Shown here: positions 12,400-27,931 of the stretch, piece after piece
Layout of the letters: the number at the start of each line of letters is the position of its first letter
Numbering within the stretch: the stretch's first letter is position 1
DNA from: Phallusia mammillata
Lineage: Eukaryota; Chordata; Ascidiacea; Phlebobranchia; Ascidiidae
NCBI GenBank assembly: GCA_003260075.1
Contig: QLIY01000080.1
Span: 38,520 to 102,519, forward strand
Direction of reading: 5' to 3'
Length of the DNA: 64,000 nt
Made by a program: the position numbers and the translations under genes
Notes under the pieces: generated by a model
What the model saw: only the letters and a program-made list of their open reading frames with translations
The model's database searches: none
What the model was told of the DNA's origin: nothing

Positions 12400-13917
12400 T
12401 TAAGAATCGTAGTAAACATTAGCTCGTGAAGATTTTTGGAGAGCAATGCTGATTGGCTTCAGTGACTCTGACTCTTCATTTTGGTTGTACGTCAACTTCA
12501 GTGTAAATATTGAAGCGATTGTAAGTGGAATTTGGATCATCAACAATATCATTGCAGCTATTCCAAGTCCCAAGCCGTAATCCGTTAACATTGATGATAA
12601 GTGATCCTGACACCCCTGACAACAAATGCTTTATAATTGCCCTACGTATTAAAGTGCGGGCTAATAATTAGAAAACAATAACTTCGGTTTGACCGATCAG
12701 TGCCAGCGCTGAAGGAAGCGCATTCCCTGGCGATACAGAAACTTGTTTTGTTAACTTGGTTTGCTTTTTAAATTAAGCAAGTTTTGTTTCAGTAGTACCA
12801 ATATTAGGATTCACGTTGAACTTTACAAGCTTTTTACCATTTTATCAAACGAAAAAGAAAATGCTTAAACCAATCTATGTTACCGTGTTTGCATGAGTGT
12901 ACGATGTATTCTCACTGTCTAGACAAGTTGCCATGTTAACAATGGTACCAGATTCTGATGTTAAGCAACAAGAAAAGGGCCACGGTTGAAGATGGGAAGT
13001 TGTAAGGTCATAAAAACTCTCAACATAATCGGTTCCATTGAAAAAGCCGCAACAGTGATTCTGTCACGCCAAACAACTGTCATTTTAACAAACGCACAAT
13101 GCGATACACAATCTTACGGTTGTTTGCAAATCATCCCATGCTGAAGTGACTGTGGCAGCTGCAGCAGTTGTACACCGGTAGTGCCTTTTCAATGACGCAG
13201 TGGCAATGCTGCCATACTGCTGATCAAACTGTCCGACGAACAAAAACGCCATGATGAGGACCACAAATTCTATACATGCCGTCATGAACAAGCCCGCCAC
13301 GCTCTGTGAATTTTTGTGAACAAATTAAAAAGATTAAAAATATAATTTTAGGTTTACTTTAGGTTTTTAGCGCAAATTTTGACAGAAAAGTTTCCAGTCT
13401 TAAAATTGACACTTATCCTCTTTTACTTTCAGAAGCAACTGATGGAACTTGATTTCATGTTCTGATTTTGTTGCATATTTGCGTGGAAATTCAGAAATCT
13501 TCTGGTTAAGAACAACTTAGCAAATTTCTTGCTTACCACACTAAGTATGAATTTGTTGTTGCGACGAATCCCACACGCGCCCCATATTGCTGTGAGAAAT
13601 GCAACGATTCCTGCAGTAATACCACAAAATGCCGAGTCTTCCAACAAGGTCGGGGTAGATGCAACCAAGTTTTGCACTGCTTCATATTTTATCAGCACCC
13701 AAACCGAAACCCCAAACAATGCTATGCTTCCACCCTGCAACAAGAGTATCCTACTTGACTTTAAACCAATTGTGGTGATCTGAATCATTATTGTACATTT
13801 CACAATTAATGATCTTAAAAATTCAGTTTATCAAACACAGTTCAGAAAAACTGTATTACGACTTACCAAAAACAATAAGAAGAGAACAATTACAAAACAG
13901 CGTGGTGGTGGATCCAT
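12400..13917 (-). CDS. Tetraspanin B, five exons, 275 aa
   Basis: Exons in order: 13867-13917, 13537-13734, 13118-13303, 12884-13060, 12400-12615. All joints keep frame. The N-terminus MDPPPRCFVIVLFLLFL begins TM1 and continues into GGSIALFGVSVWVLIKY. TM2 is followed by GACGIRRNNK. TM3 is GLFMTACIEFVVLIMAFLF. The loop contains HCCGFFNG, PWPFSCC and a terminal GC. TM4 is GLGLGIAAMILLMIQIPL. Same exon plan as tetraspanins A and C, so the three are a tandem family. An arm of the same family signature, an extra Cys pair in the loop, fits the CCG-containing class. Subfamily and partners cannot be assigned by eye. Confidence 0.9.
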
Positions 13918-14140
13918 TTCTCTGAGTTAAATATTTAATATCAGGTACTCGCCTTCCTGTCCCTTACATATAATGTAGCTTGTCCAATCGCGCAAATGAG
14001 CCTTTGTGACGTAAACAAAACGACATGTACAAAGGGGCGGTAAAATGTCACCTGTTGTACAATGCGGTACAGGGCTTCAGTAGTGCGACAAAAGAGGGCT
14101 TTCGCTCTACATTTGTCACCGGATAACAAGGTGGAGGTAC

Positions 14141-14640
14141 TAACATAAGAACTCACAGTAGCCAGGTTTGCTAATTTCTAGTAGGTGACGCACGCAAATA
14201 ATTTAAATGCAATTTGTGCAAAATTTGTGCTTGGTCGAATGGTCCGGCGCGCCTGACTCATATACAGACATAAAAAAACCTGATCGGGATTCGTCCCCGN
14301 CAGACATAAAAAACCCTGATCGGGATTCGTCCCCGGGAGGTTCCTGGGTTGAAACCCGGTGAAAAAAAATTAAAAAAAAAATGCTAACGGTTAGGTTATT
14401 AGGGTTGGTCTGAGGTTTCAGAATACTAATAGCAATAAAATTAACTTGTAAACCTAGTTCTTTATGTTAAATTTAGTCCCTACATTGTTACTCCCAACAA
14501 ACCGGAATGCCTTTAATTGCATGGATACACTATCCAATAGGGCCGATCTTTCTTCACCAGCTGCACTGATAAGACCTTTTTGATGGGTTGAAACAGTTTG
14601 AGCAAACCTGGCTACTGTGATACTGTGAGTTCTTGCGCTA
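14141..14640. repeat. Short inverted repeats around an N and a 35-bp direct duplication
   Basis: The segment around GAACTCACAGTAGCCAGG at 14150-14168 recurs inverted near 14598-14635 (with a small insertion). Between them a unit reading CTGATCGGGATTCGTCCCCG occurs twice, 14262-14299 and 14301-14336, on either side of an N at 14300. The second copy runs on into a GGTTCCTGGGTTGAAACCCGG segment and an A-rich tail, which recalls a tRNA-derived SINE end. The N and the duplicate suggest an unresolved assembly joint. Confidence 0.6.
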
Positions 14641-15326
14641 ATAGCTCTACTGGATAACAAAACTGATAATTACTTTAATTTGTAGAGGTGGCAGTTTTTA
14701 CTAAATTACCAGACAAACAACAAACAAAGCCAGTCGTATGCTCCAAATTATGACAGCAAACAAAGTTTTATAATATAATTTCGACTGAGTAGTTTATTTA
14801 TTTTTTAAACTTGTTTCTATGTGGAAATTTTGGTTTTCTTCGATTTTGCTTTGTTTTCGGTTTTTGCAGTTCTTTGACTTTTTGCCGTAGTTGCAGTCGA
14901 AAGGTTATGAGACTTTTTTTCTGACTTGAACTCATAGCATTTATCCGCGCTTTCGCGGATAATTTGTTTCTGCTTTTGTAAAAGTCACCGGGCATTGGAC
15001 TGTAGAAAGAGGTGGCGGATAAATTAATCCTAATCCGGCTCCGAATGTGACTTTTTATTGGTGGAGTCCTAGTCTCAATCAATTTAAGACCTCTAACTTC
15101 TTACGGCATCGCTTCTACAAGCCTGCTTTCTGAGCCATGGAGTTGTGCTTTATCTAAATTTACCATATTTATTTCATTTCAAATGAATCATGTGTGTAAA
15201 ACACAAAACAGCAAAAACACGATAGGCCTATATACGGATACAGAAACTTTACGGATTAAGCAATTTTACTCTATTTGTGGACAATAAGAATGTATTTAAA
15301 GGAGAGTTTTGCAGTTAAATCGTTTA
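14641..15326. other. Intergenic between tetraspanins B and C
   Basis: AT-rich. One open frame (14798-15082, minus) has low-complexity Lys/Arg-rich content and no recognisable domain. I see no supported gene here. Confidence 0.5.
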
Positions 15327-16840
15327 TCATAGATGTATCCATGTGTTGTCCATTGTACACATTATGACACAAGACAACGAAATGCTAAGCAACTGCAGGA
15401 TAGCCAACACTATTGCAGAAGTTCCAACTGCTACCACGTATAAATAAACTTGATCTTCTATGAATGAACCGCAACCCTATATAAAGCACAACACTCCTGT
15501 TACAAACTAATCGAATACTACCGGGTATTTACAAATGTTCTTGTTGTACCTTGTGGGCGTTAGTGGCGCCTTTATTAATAACTTGGGCAGTGCAAACTGT
15601 ATGATTTTTGACATGTCCACTTGCCGTAAGCACGCAGCACGATGTTGGCCAAGGCCGTCCAGTTGAGTTGAAAAATACGCTCCCGGTGTAGTCAGAGCCG
15701 TTTGTAAAGCCACAGCAATTGTCCTGGTTAATAAAAGGTTACCATAAAATAACAAGTTTTTCTAAAAATCTGTTACATTGTTGCAATATAACCGGCGCTG
15801 TCACAGACACACCTTGATTTGGAGATTGTCCCACGCATTGGTGACTGTTGCAGCAGTGTGAGCCTTGGTGTAATAGCGATACTGCAATGATGCTTGGGCA
15901 ACCGTTTTGTAGTTCATTGCAAAGTTTCCCCTGAAGCGGAACGTAAGGACTATTGTTGCCATTCCCAATATTACCATCATTACCAAACCACCTGCATACT
16001 AAAAACAAGCGATGTATGATACAGACGAAAAAATAATGAACAACCATACCAATGTAATCAGCATCTTATTGTCCCGGTAAACTCCACACATTCCCCAAAG
16101 GCCGATAATGATTGTTAAGGTTCCAGTAGCGATAAGGCAATACGTGGCGTCCTCAAAACTAATTGGCTTTGCTGACAATATATTGCTGGTTAACCTAAAA
16201 TGCACATTGGTCCAACATCCAACAACAAGCACAGCGAATCCAATAATCTGCAAACGAACAGCTTTACGTGTAAATATTTCTAAACGTTTTCTCTAAGAAA
16301 TAAGTATTTATAATTATATACGCTATAGCTTATATATATAACTTATATATATATATATATTAGCAATTGTATATGCTTCTGATTTAACATAACAATTAAG
16401 ATGTTTGTTAACAAGGTACAAAAAAACGTATTTTCATTTTAAAAATACCGAGTTTAAACAGACGTATGACTAAAAGAAACAGCAGAATAAATTTTAAAAT
16501 ATACTTTAATTATGTCAACGTACGAGCCAAAGCTAAAGTTAAACGTTAAAAGCTACAGACCATTGTGTCTCATATAGACTTTGGTCTATCTATATAATAA
16601 ACTACGACGGTTGTTTATGTATCAACATAGCCAACAAACCTAATTGTTATCAATTAATTATAAAAAAACAATGATTTGGAAACCACCCGTTTGTGGGTAT
16701 TATCACTCGACCCAAGTATTAGCCAACAGTTAAAAGCGAACCTGTAAACAAATTTTCGACACTATTGTTCTACTTACCATACAAACTAAGTCGCAAGTGA
16801 TTAATGCGGCTTTGAACTTGAGAAAATTTTGAGTTTTCAT
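15327..16840 (-). CDS. Tetraspanin C, five exons, 256 aa
   Basis: Exons in order: 16778-16840, 16050-16247, 15813-15998, 15550-15723, 15327-15476. Frame is kept throughout (exon 3 must use the acceptor giving YAGGLVMMV; a closer AG would give an immediate stop). Start MKTQNFLKFKAALITCDL. TM1 continues into IIGFAVLVVGCWTNV. TM2 precedes GMCGVYRDNK. TM3 is LVMMVILGMATIVLTF. The loop contains NCCGFTNGSDY, PWPTSCC and GCG at the last exon. TM4 is AIVLAILQLLSISLSCVIMC. Tail MDNTWIHL. It is intact and shares the exon plan of its two neighbours. Confidence 0.9.
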
Positions 16841-18658
16841 GCTTGTTCATTGAAGCTCACGAATCAAACCTCACCATACAGTGAAGTACATTTAATTTCA
16901 ACTGTCCTAGGGTTCATAAACACGTCACGCCTATGGTCATTTTTATTGCCATCATTATCTCTCCACTGAAATTTTCGCACCACTGAGCGTAGTAATACCT
17001 CTTCTCAGAAATTATATAGTCGGCAATTTCTGCATCACCTACTCGAAGAGTATGACAAAGCAAACACAGACAATAGTTTAGTCACGCATCTGTAATGCGG
17101 TGGATAGGAAAGCATTTCCAAAACTGATTGGGTGGAAAATTTGCGACACAGTGGACACCGACTAACAAGTCAATCACAATAACTCCAACACATTATCAAA
17201 TCTTTTCTTTTTTCTTTCTATTTAGTACTTTAATATAATCCCTAAAGACCTTTGTGTTGTGCTTTTTTGGCACATTAGGGTTGCGATGTTTTTGCGCTTT
17301 TTATTCGTTTTAGCCCCCCCCCCAGACCTTTGTGTTGTGCTTTTTTGGCACATTAGGGTTGCGATGTTTTTTTTTTTTTTATTCGTTTTACTACATGTAG
17401 ATAATTTCATGTACTTTAAGTTTTATACGTTTTTCACCACTATAACTTCATGCTTATTTTTGGAATATGATTTTCAGGATATTTTTCAAATTTAATACTG
17501 TTATAAGAAACCGAAACTTTGTGCAACAGTATAGTGTGATACAGAACTGAAAGTGTCTATTTGCGCCACCACCACCGAATGTAAACCACAATGTTGGTTT
17601 AAAACGAGGAAATCGAAAACATCACACAAGGATGTGAAAGTGTCAACCAAACGCTATATGGCCCTATGGGTACTTTGCAAGTTCCATTATAATGTGAAAT
17701 ACGATCCCGCACAATGGTATGAGAGAGTGAACGTTTACTATATCGTATTTATTTTTTAGTATATTTGTGAATTAAACGAAAAAGTATCACAAACGGACAA
17801 CCACTCGTAGCTTTCGTCTATTGATAGAAATCATTTGGTCAATAAATCTTATGTATGACGTACCGAGTGATGAGACAATATCAACAAAGGAGTAGATAAG
17901 CATTTCGATGAAAATAGCATGAATTTAAGAGGCTCTAAGTCGTCAAAACAACCGCAACAATAAAGCTCTTTAACCCCTGCAACCTGCTTTAATTAAGACA
18001 TTTATTAATTTGGCCTCACAGAAGACGGTCAGACACGTGAGGTGCAAACACTTATACAGCACCAAAAGGGCAATTAGTATCAAGAAAAACAAACATAAAT
18101 AATTCATGCGTTACATTACATTGCTTCTCTCATTTCCTGATTTTCAATACAATTGCTCATTGCAAACTTACTAACCAAACATTCAACCGAAACATTTGTG
18201 TCCCTTGTGAATTATACTTTGTGTCAGCTGTCTAATTTTAAACAACTTTTGTGCTTTAAACCCATGGATATAGCCCATGCAAGTTCCAATAAAAAGCTCT
18301 GGCTGTGGTGGAATTACAAAAAACTTCCGTTATTCTAAATTTAGTTAAGCCCAGATATATTGACCTACAACAAACTTTTGCAATGCGTCAGCCAAGCTGC
18401 TATAATGAACTCTCAGTGGTCCTGTCATGCGCAGTTATAGTGACGTAATGTCATTTACTTCATTCAATTGCGTAGTTTAATTTTTTTTTGTGAAGTATCT
18501 TGGTTAACCGTTTAGTGAACTGTCACAAAGCGTTTCCAGTGAAAATTTTAGATGTCATCCTATACCTAATGTTTAGGCTAAATGTCACAAAAAACAGGCA
18601 TTGAGCACAAAAGGAACAAAAAACACAGAGTTAAAACATGATGCAAATGCGACCGAAA
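16841..18658. other. Intergenic, with a poly-C-joined duplication at 17245-17390
   Basis: No gene seen. At 17245-17313 and 17324-17390 the same about 67-bp unit (AGACCTTTGTGTTGTGC...) is repeated with ten C between copies. Other open frames here are short and without domains. Confidence 0.6.
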
Positions 18659-19949
18659 TTAGGTGGAACAACAGCGTCGGTGTTTTAAATTGCCTGATTC
18701 CCTATCTTTGGATAAACCGTTCACTGCTTCTGCACCGATACGAAAACTATGGCTTGGACTAATCGTAGGTGCTCGATCCTCTAACAGGGTACAAACGTCC
18801 TGAAACAACTCCAGAACATTTTCGCCTGTTTTGGCACTTGTTTCCCAGTAAAAGGCGTTGATTGCTTTGGCATGTCTCCTTCCCTCAACAGTTGAAATCT
18901 CGCGACTTTGTGCAGCGAGATCAAGTTTGTTTCCGACAAGTGCAATAATAACGTCCTCAGGACCATTCTGCCGCAGTTCTTGAATCCAATATTGCAGACT
19001 TTGAAGGGATGAGCGTTGGTTTAGGTCGAATACAAGAACCACTACCGATGCACCACGGTAATACATAGGCGCGAGAGCTTTGTACCTGTGTAAAAAACAA
19101 CTTTTAAAAAGTTTCTCAAAGCATACCTTTTTCTGGGAAATACATGTGTGTTAATTTTCTGACCAAAAAGCACAGCAACTTTGGAAATGGGCTCGCATGA
19201 CCATAAAACGACTAAAAACTTGGCAATTCCTGCAGCCAGGGGGTTCGACCTTAAAACGCTTCCCCTGGATTTCCGAGAAAAAAGTTCGTTTTATGACAAT
19301 GCCTCACGTACATACAGACCTATACAAAGTAAAGTTGTTTACGGTTGAAATTACAGGCGCAGGCTTACCACCTTCAGGTATAAAGTTTAGGTTTAGGCCA
19401 GGGGTGCACAACCTTTTCACTATTGACGGCCGCATCAGGGGCCTTTATTTCACCAACGGCCGCCAAGTGTTGCTGGTGGACATGAACATGTATGTTGTGT
19501 GCTCGCGGCCGTCTTTAAAAACTGGTCTGAATCAATTTGTCGGACTGAAAAATTTACCAACAGGTCATACCCATATATGCAACACTTCACCTGTGAACAC
19601 TTCACCTGTGTCATATAGAGTAGAGAACCCAAAAATAGTCCAGTGGGTCTGTTTTGTACATCACCACATTGGACAAATAATTCCACAAATCCACAAAAAC
19701 ATCACCACAAATAACAAACATTACAAAATTGTTTTGTTTCATCTCGTACCTTTCTTGTCCAGCTGTGTCCCAAATTTGAAATTTAAATGTTGTTCCAGCT
19801 TCAGAAGTAAAATAGCGCGACTTAAAAGCAGCGCCTATAGTGTTTGTGATAGATGAGTCGAAGCGGTCTTCAACAAAGCGCAAAGTTATACAGGTTTTCC
19901 CAACGTCTGTATCTCCAAGTACACAAACTTTTTCAATGCGGTGAGGCAT
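18659..19949 (-). CDS. Rab small GTPase, Rab22/Rab31-like, 208 aa
   Basis: Membrane-trafficking GTPase. Two coding exons: 19750-19949 and 18659-19085, joined so that GQER/YKALAPMYYRG reads through. Nucleotide-binding motifs in order: GDTDVGKT (P-loop), NTIGAAF (switch I threonine), WDTAGQE (switch II), NKLD and ETSAK. The C-terminus HRRCCST carries a CC prenylation site set back from the end. Overall wording (GDT.VGK, RFVEDRFD, ALAPMYYRGA, ELRQNGPE, ETSAK) is closest to the Rab22/Rab31 branch of the Rab5 group, whose members act on early endosomes and trans-Golgi traffic. That assignment is by eye. The start at MPHRIEKV fits the family length. The intron holds a truncated hAT end. Confidence 0.9.
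19399..19580 (+). mobile_element. Truncated hAT-like element in the Rab intron
   Basis: CAGGGGTGCACAACCTTTTC followed by GACGGCCGC and TTTATTTCACCAACGGCCGCC closely resembles the left part of the element at 29959-30414. I found no matching right end, so only the left part seems to remain; the right border given is a guess. Confidence 0.6.
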
Positions 19950-22068
19950 ACTAAAATCGTAACAATCATTTTTAACAAAACCTTCACACAAAATAAGATA
20001 GTAAAGTTATGGGAAAAACATCGGTATGTTTCAGTTGCTTTAGTCTTATAATGAGTCATACTTCCGCGCCAGCATTCACATGGATAGAATGTCAAAAATA
20101 GAATGAGTCAATCCCAATAACATGAATACACGATACAAGTTTTTACATTCTAATTTTTTTTCACTTTCCTTGACTAACACGGTATGGAAACCCAGTCATG
20201 GGTCTATACTCTATATACATAATGGTTTTGGAAGTTTCGTAAAGCACTGAATTGACTAATATGCGTGGTTTGTATCGAAAAAGTTCTTTGTATCGCAAAG
20301 TTTGTAAAAAAAGATTAGTGCTGTGTTTCACGTTACCATAACTTTATTTAGCCCTAAACTCCCTTAACTCTGCGCATTAACTCACTGAAAATTATAAAAG
20401 CCTGTGAACTTAGGCATTTAAATTTCAAATTAAAATAAATGAGAATATAACAATTATTAAGGCCCCCTTAAAGCCATGATAATGTGATTTATGCTCAATC
20501 TAGCCCGTCTGTACTGCTTACCACCTTGCTGAATGTTAAAGTTTCCTAAAAGTAATCTCGAGTTAGCCAAATGTTTTCTAGTGATCCGAAAGTTAGTGCT
20601 GTTAGGTACTGGTATGACATAAACAGCGTTAATCGATGGCGTAAGACTGACAAGCAGCTTGCAACAATAAACTATACGTCAGTAAAGATTCATGAATCAC
20701 TGGAATGAATGCTTAAAGTTTTAAAATGCGTAATGACAAACTGTTAAAATGCCAGGGGGGCATACTGCTGTAGCAAAACCCGTAACATTCTCTAAATGCT
20801 GAAACTCAAACTGGCATGTGCGGAAATCGTAGACGTCATCTAAAGACGCCATGCAAAGTTTGACGTGACAATGGAAGTAGGGGGATTTTTGACAGCGTTG
20901 ACCAGTTCGCTACGCACACACAACGCCAATGAAAGAAAATTGTTGACAATCGCATGTGTCTGCTAATATTTGATGTGATATTACTAGTTAAACCTTTTTC
21001 TGTATTTTTACAAGACTTGCAAACCGTATCAACTACCTTGGCTTAAGCCAAGTGTGGTTTTAATATTTAAACGCACTTACTACGTTCGATTTCAAGAGCC
21101 GTTCACAGCATTTCGTTTCTGCGAAACAGACGAAAGTTGTTTAAGTCAGGTAATTTTCAACTGGTGTTCCGCGATAAATTTGTTGCTTTTGACTGGCATC
21201 CCATAGATCACCTGTCCATAAAAGAATTATTTCTTGTATGAAAGTAATTGCCTCTTATCACCAGTGGGAATATTGCATTGAGATTTATTGTTGTATAATA
21301 ATACGCCTCGTTGTGAATTAATAAGTATGTTATTGCGTGGGTCTGTTGCTGCTTAATTGCAATGAAGTAGTTGAGTGTGAGTTTGTTTACTTTATTACAT
21401 CTTTATAAAATATTGTTTGGTACGCGCTAAATTATTTTAATACATACTGTGTTACGTGGTTCAAAACCACTGTTGTAGGTAGTGAACTGCTGCTCGATCG
21501 CCGTGTTGCAAAAGGTTGGTGTTTGCCACGCAGTGCAGTAGACCGCACAGACATAATCTGTTATCGATTATAGTGTAAATAAACCGAACATAATTCATGT
21601 CTTTTTTGCAATCTAGGCTACCTTTTGGTATACCGGGGGGCATTCAAAAGATAAACACTTGTGCACAATTCGGTGCAATTTTGAACCAACTTGTATGAAG
21701 TCACCATTTTTTTCGGACTATACTACTAAACCTACCATCTGTCAACTCGATTTGCATTATTTTACTCATAAATATTGACTTGTTTATGTATTATCAGAGT
21801 TTTCATATCTGCACATTCTGTTATCACATATATAAACATATGTGGAAGTTAAAAATTCCGTAAGAAACTTGTTTTTAAAATTATCTGAAGCTTGACAAGC
21901 AGAAGAAAAAAACATTCAGGGCCACACACACACACTTTCAGTTAAGGATGGAGGAAGAAAAATACAAGTGGACAAATTGTACAGTTTCAGGACAAAGAAG
22001 TGAACAATTTTTGTTAATTTTTGAACTTGTTAAGCTTCAGTAAAACAATTAGCACTCTATTTTAGTAA
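19950..22068. other. Intergenic between the Rab gene and CMPK1
   Basis: About 2.1 kb with no supported coding region. It must hold the Rab promoter. I see no clear element in it. Confidence 0.5.
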
Positions 22069-22402
22069 ACATGCTTATTTCAAGTTTGTCATAAAAACTG
22101 CCACAGCCAGGTAAAAAGCAAAAATAATTTTATAAGTGCCAAAGGGTGTAAAAAAAACGTGTGACATTGTATAGTTTGACTGACAGCAATTCAAGAATGT
22201 AGTGCTATCATCTACATAAATGGAAAAAAACCCCCCCCCCCATGCTTATTTCAAGTTTGTCATAAAAACTGCCACAGCCAGGTAAAAAAGCAAAAATAAT
22301 TTTATAAGTGCCAAAGGGTGTAAAAAAAATGTGTGACATTGTATAGTTTGACTGACAGCAATTCAAAAATGTAGTGCTATCATCTACATAAATGGAAAAA
22401 AA
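22069..22402. repeat. Tandem duplication joined by eleven C, downstream of CMPK1
   Basis: A 160-bp unit starting CATGCTTATTTCAAGTTTGT occurs at 22069-22230 and 22242-22402. The copies differ by a few substitutions and a one-base indel in an A run. The C run sits exactly between them. Confidence 0.92.
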
Positions 22403-22506
22403 CAACTGTTTAATTTCTTAAAATGATTCAGCTCAAATCGCAATTAATGTTGATTATTCTGCTTTCTGTCCATACATTGACAGACAAGCCTAAAGGAAGA
22501 TGTAGT

Positions 22507-24882
<2,376 letters not shown>

Positions 24883-26894
24883 ATGAAGCGCTTACAAGTC
24901 CTTCTGATGCAGGGTACTGGTGCAGTGTTTATACATTTGATTGGCTCTATTTTAGTAAGATGGTGTGTTGGTCTTGGGCCATACTCAGGTAAGTGTGAAA
25001 AATCACATGAAAAACAATTCCAGGTCTATGAAAAATAAAATGTGTTGTATTCAGGAAAAGGAACTCCGCCAATGTTTGGGGATTATGAAGCACAACGACA
25101 TTGGCAAGAAATAACATTAAACTTACCTGTTCAAGAATGGTACACCAACTCATCGATGAATGACATGCTTTATTGGGGTTTGGACTATCCACCTTTAACA
25201 GCATATCACAGTTGGCTTTGCGGTTTTATGTAGGTTAAAGTAACCTACTTTTCTGTTCCCTTAGTCGTACCAACGATTTTTTGTTGATAATTTTGTTTTA
25301 GAGCATTTTATATTGAACCGGATTGGGTTAAGCTGCCAACATCCAGGGGCACTGAAAGTTCTCAACACAAGTTGTTTATGAGATCTACAGTTTTGTTGGT
25401 TGATATTCTGATGTTTTTTCCTGCTGTATTTGTATTAAGACTTGCACAAATGAGAAACAATGGAAAGGGCAACTTCTTGTACACAACATCAACCCTATTG
25501 ACTCTTTTCTACCCCGGATTGATTCTAATTGATCATGGCCACTTTCAATACAACAATTTTAGCTTAGGCCTGATGATTTGGTCTATCACTGCATTTAGAT
25601 GTGAGAGGAACTTACTTGGCTCAGTTGCTTTTTCATTAGCTCTTAACTACAAGCAAATGGAATTATACCATGCCCTACCAGTATTTTTTTACCTGTTGGG
25701 AAAGTCCATGAAAAATTCCTGGTCAACTTGGTAAGCTTTGAAATTTCTAAACACATGTTATAATTACCTGATATACATTTATCTGACAGCTTGAAGAAAA
25801 TTGTTGAATTGGGATTAACTGTACTCATCAGTTTTGCAATACTTTGGGCCCCTTTTTTGTCAGACGTTGAAAGTGCAAGCACTGTTTTCCAAAGACTGTT
25901 TCCTTTGAATCGTGGCCTTTATGAAGACAAAGTTGCCAGTTTTTGGTGCTCTGTTGCGCCTGTAATTTTTCCATTTTTAGTTTTTGCTAATGATGGCGTT
26001 CTTCTAAACATTATGAATGCTGTTCTTTCAGATACTTAAAATCAAAGAAATGTTTGAACAACAAGCCATTGTGAGATTATGTGCACTTACAACTCTCTTT
26101 TTTTCATTGCCATCATCCCTACACCTCTTGTGCAATCCGAGTTTCAGAAACTTTAAGCTATCATTAGTAAGGTTTAATGTTCTCCACTGTGTATCTTATG
26201 GATAACATGTATTTGTATTTTGTAGGTTAATGTTTCTTTAATTTTTTTCCTGTTTTCTTACCAAGTTCATGAAAAATCAATTCTTATTCCTGCCGTGTAC
26301 GTATAAATCATTTAATTACCCTCACAGAACTATTGTTAATCACTTTATGTGTTACAGATCTGCTTGTTTGTTGTATGATGAGATCCCTGGATTTTTTATA
26401 TCCTGGTTTTTGTATTTAACAAGTTTTAGTATGAGTCCATTGCTGATGAAAGATGGTTTAACATTGCAACTTTTTGCAACATCTATGATTTTTCTTGTGT
26501 TGAGCCATATGTGTCATGGGTTCTCGATAAAGTCAATCATGATGGTGTCAAGAAATATTGGCCTCACAAACAAGTTTATGAAGAGAGTTTTTGACAACTT
26601 AGTTATCAAAGTGGTAAGATAGAAATGCAGCAATTTATGTGTTAGTGTTTATGCTATATGATGTATTTTCATAATGGTAAATGTAATATTGTTTTTTTTT
26701 TATAGTTTTGGTTATCAGTCATCTGCTCTGCTGCACTTGTGGTGTTGATGAATGTTTTGAAACCACCAGGAAGATATCCAGATATTTTTCCTGTCATGAT
26801 ATCAACGCTGTCATGCACATCGTTTTTACTTTTTTTAGGAGTTTTCCATTGTTTTCAATTTGGAAATGTTGATGAGGATAAGAAAACAAATTGA
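24883..26894 (+). CDS. ALG6: Dolichyl-P-Glc:Man9GlcNAc2-PP-dolichol alpha-1,3-glucosyltransferase, about 510 aa
   Basis: ER multi-pass membrane enzyme that adds the first glucose to the lipid-linked N-glycan precursor. Exons: 24883-24988, 25055-25229, 25302-25730, 25790-25961, 26032-26166, 26226-26296, 26358-26613, 26706-26894. The family signature near residues 35-75 is clear: [19 protein letters not shown], then [15 protein letters not shown], with the luminal acidic residues expected of GT-C enzymes. Later hallmarks are [24 protein letters not shown] and the C-terminal [12 protein letters not shown]6 is favoured over ALG8 by the GDYEAQRHW and VHEKSIL context. Length fits the family (507 in human). 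The exon 4 donor at 25961 is the least certain joint. The 3' end is duplicated downstream. Confidence 0.92.
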
Positions 26895-27931
26895 CATGTA
26901 GCGCATACCTAAGGTGTACTTTTGCTAGCCACATATTTAAATCCGACCTGTTCACATTGCGTTGGTGCAGAATAGAAGCTAATGCTGCTTGCATAGTGAC
27001 ATTGATTGAAATCTCAGGTAAAGAATCAGTCAGTGCTGGACCGAGTAAAAAACTAAAAATTTGACATTTTTGTGTAAAAACTGTAATTTTGTGTTGGGAC
27101 TTGCTGGAATACAGCTATATTGCCGCCTGTCGTGCCATGCAATTTATTTTGTTGTTATAAATATAATACTGAGCTGAAAATACATTAAGACATAGATGAA
27201 TAGCTGGGATGAGCACTGAAGCGTCGATGCAGACCAGCGATCCGTGCACACTTGTAGGCCAGTAAAATCTAGCTAGCTGGAAATACGACTCACAAACAAC
27301 TTCAGTGCCATTTTTTTCGGTTTGCTGCAAACCTGGGAGCAAGCACTAATGCAAGAAGTGACGCTAAAAAACTTTCGTGACAACAAAACAATGCGAGCGA
27401 ATCGATGGATATCTGTCACGGCTGCAATTCTTTGGGTAGTGTTGTTCCTTCCAAATTTTTCTTGGTAAGACTCTTTGTCCACCCAATAATTTTGATAGTT
27501 TGTCTTAAAAGAGAAAGGTGTATATGTAATCTAATATCATATACTACACAAACCCTTTATTGCCCTTTATAGACACTGATTGCCTTTTTAGCAAAATGTG
27601 TTGTATTTGATTTTTGTAGGAATGTGTAAGAAATGATTTTTGTAAAAATTTTAACCCGGAAATAAACATTTCCAATTTGTAATAATATCATATGGGCACA
27701 ATGTCGCTTTGCTTTTTTTTGCCGTTTTGCCAGCTCGCGGGCAAAATGCGGCCAACCGAATAAGGGTTGTGCGGACCGCAATGATGGATTTTAAATAAAG
27801 TAACGAGTGGATTAAATTAAAACAGAGAAAGATCGTGGTGATGGATGGTTTAACCACATGCGAACGAGGGTTTTTACCGTATTTATTCGATTGTGAGCTC
27901 CGGCTTATAATGTTTTTTTATCCAAAAATAN

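Noticed and set aside
14798..15082. Basic 94-residue minus-strand open frame
   Set aside because: Low-complexity AT-rich origin, no splice or homology support.
16320..16362. TA-rich stretch near tetraspanin C
   Set aside because: A simple TA microsatellite; no other structure.
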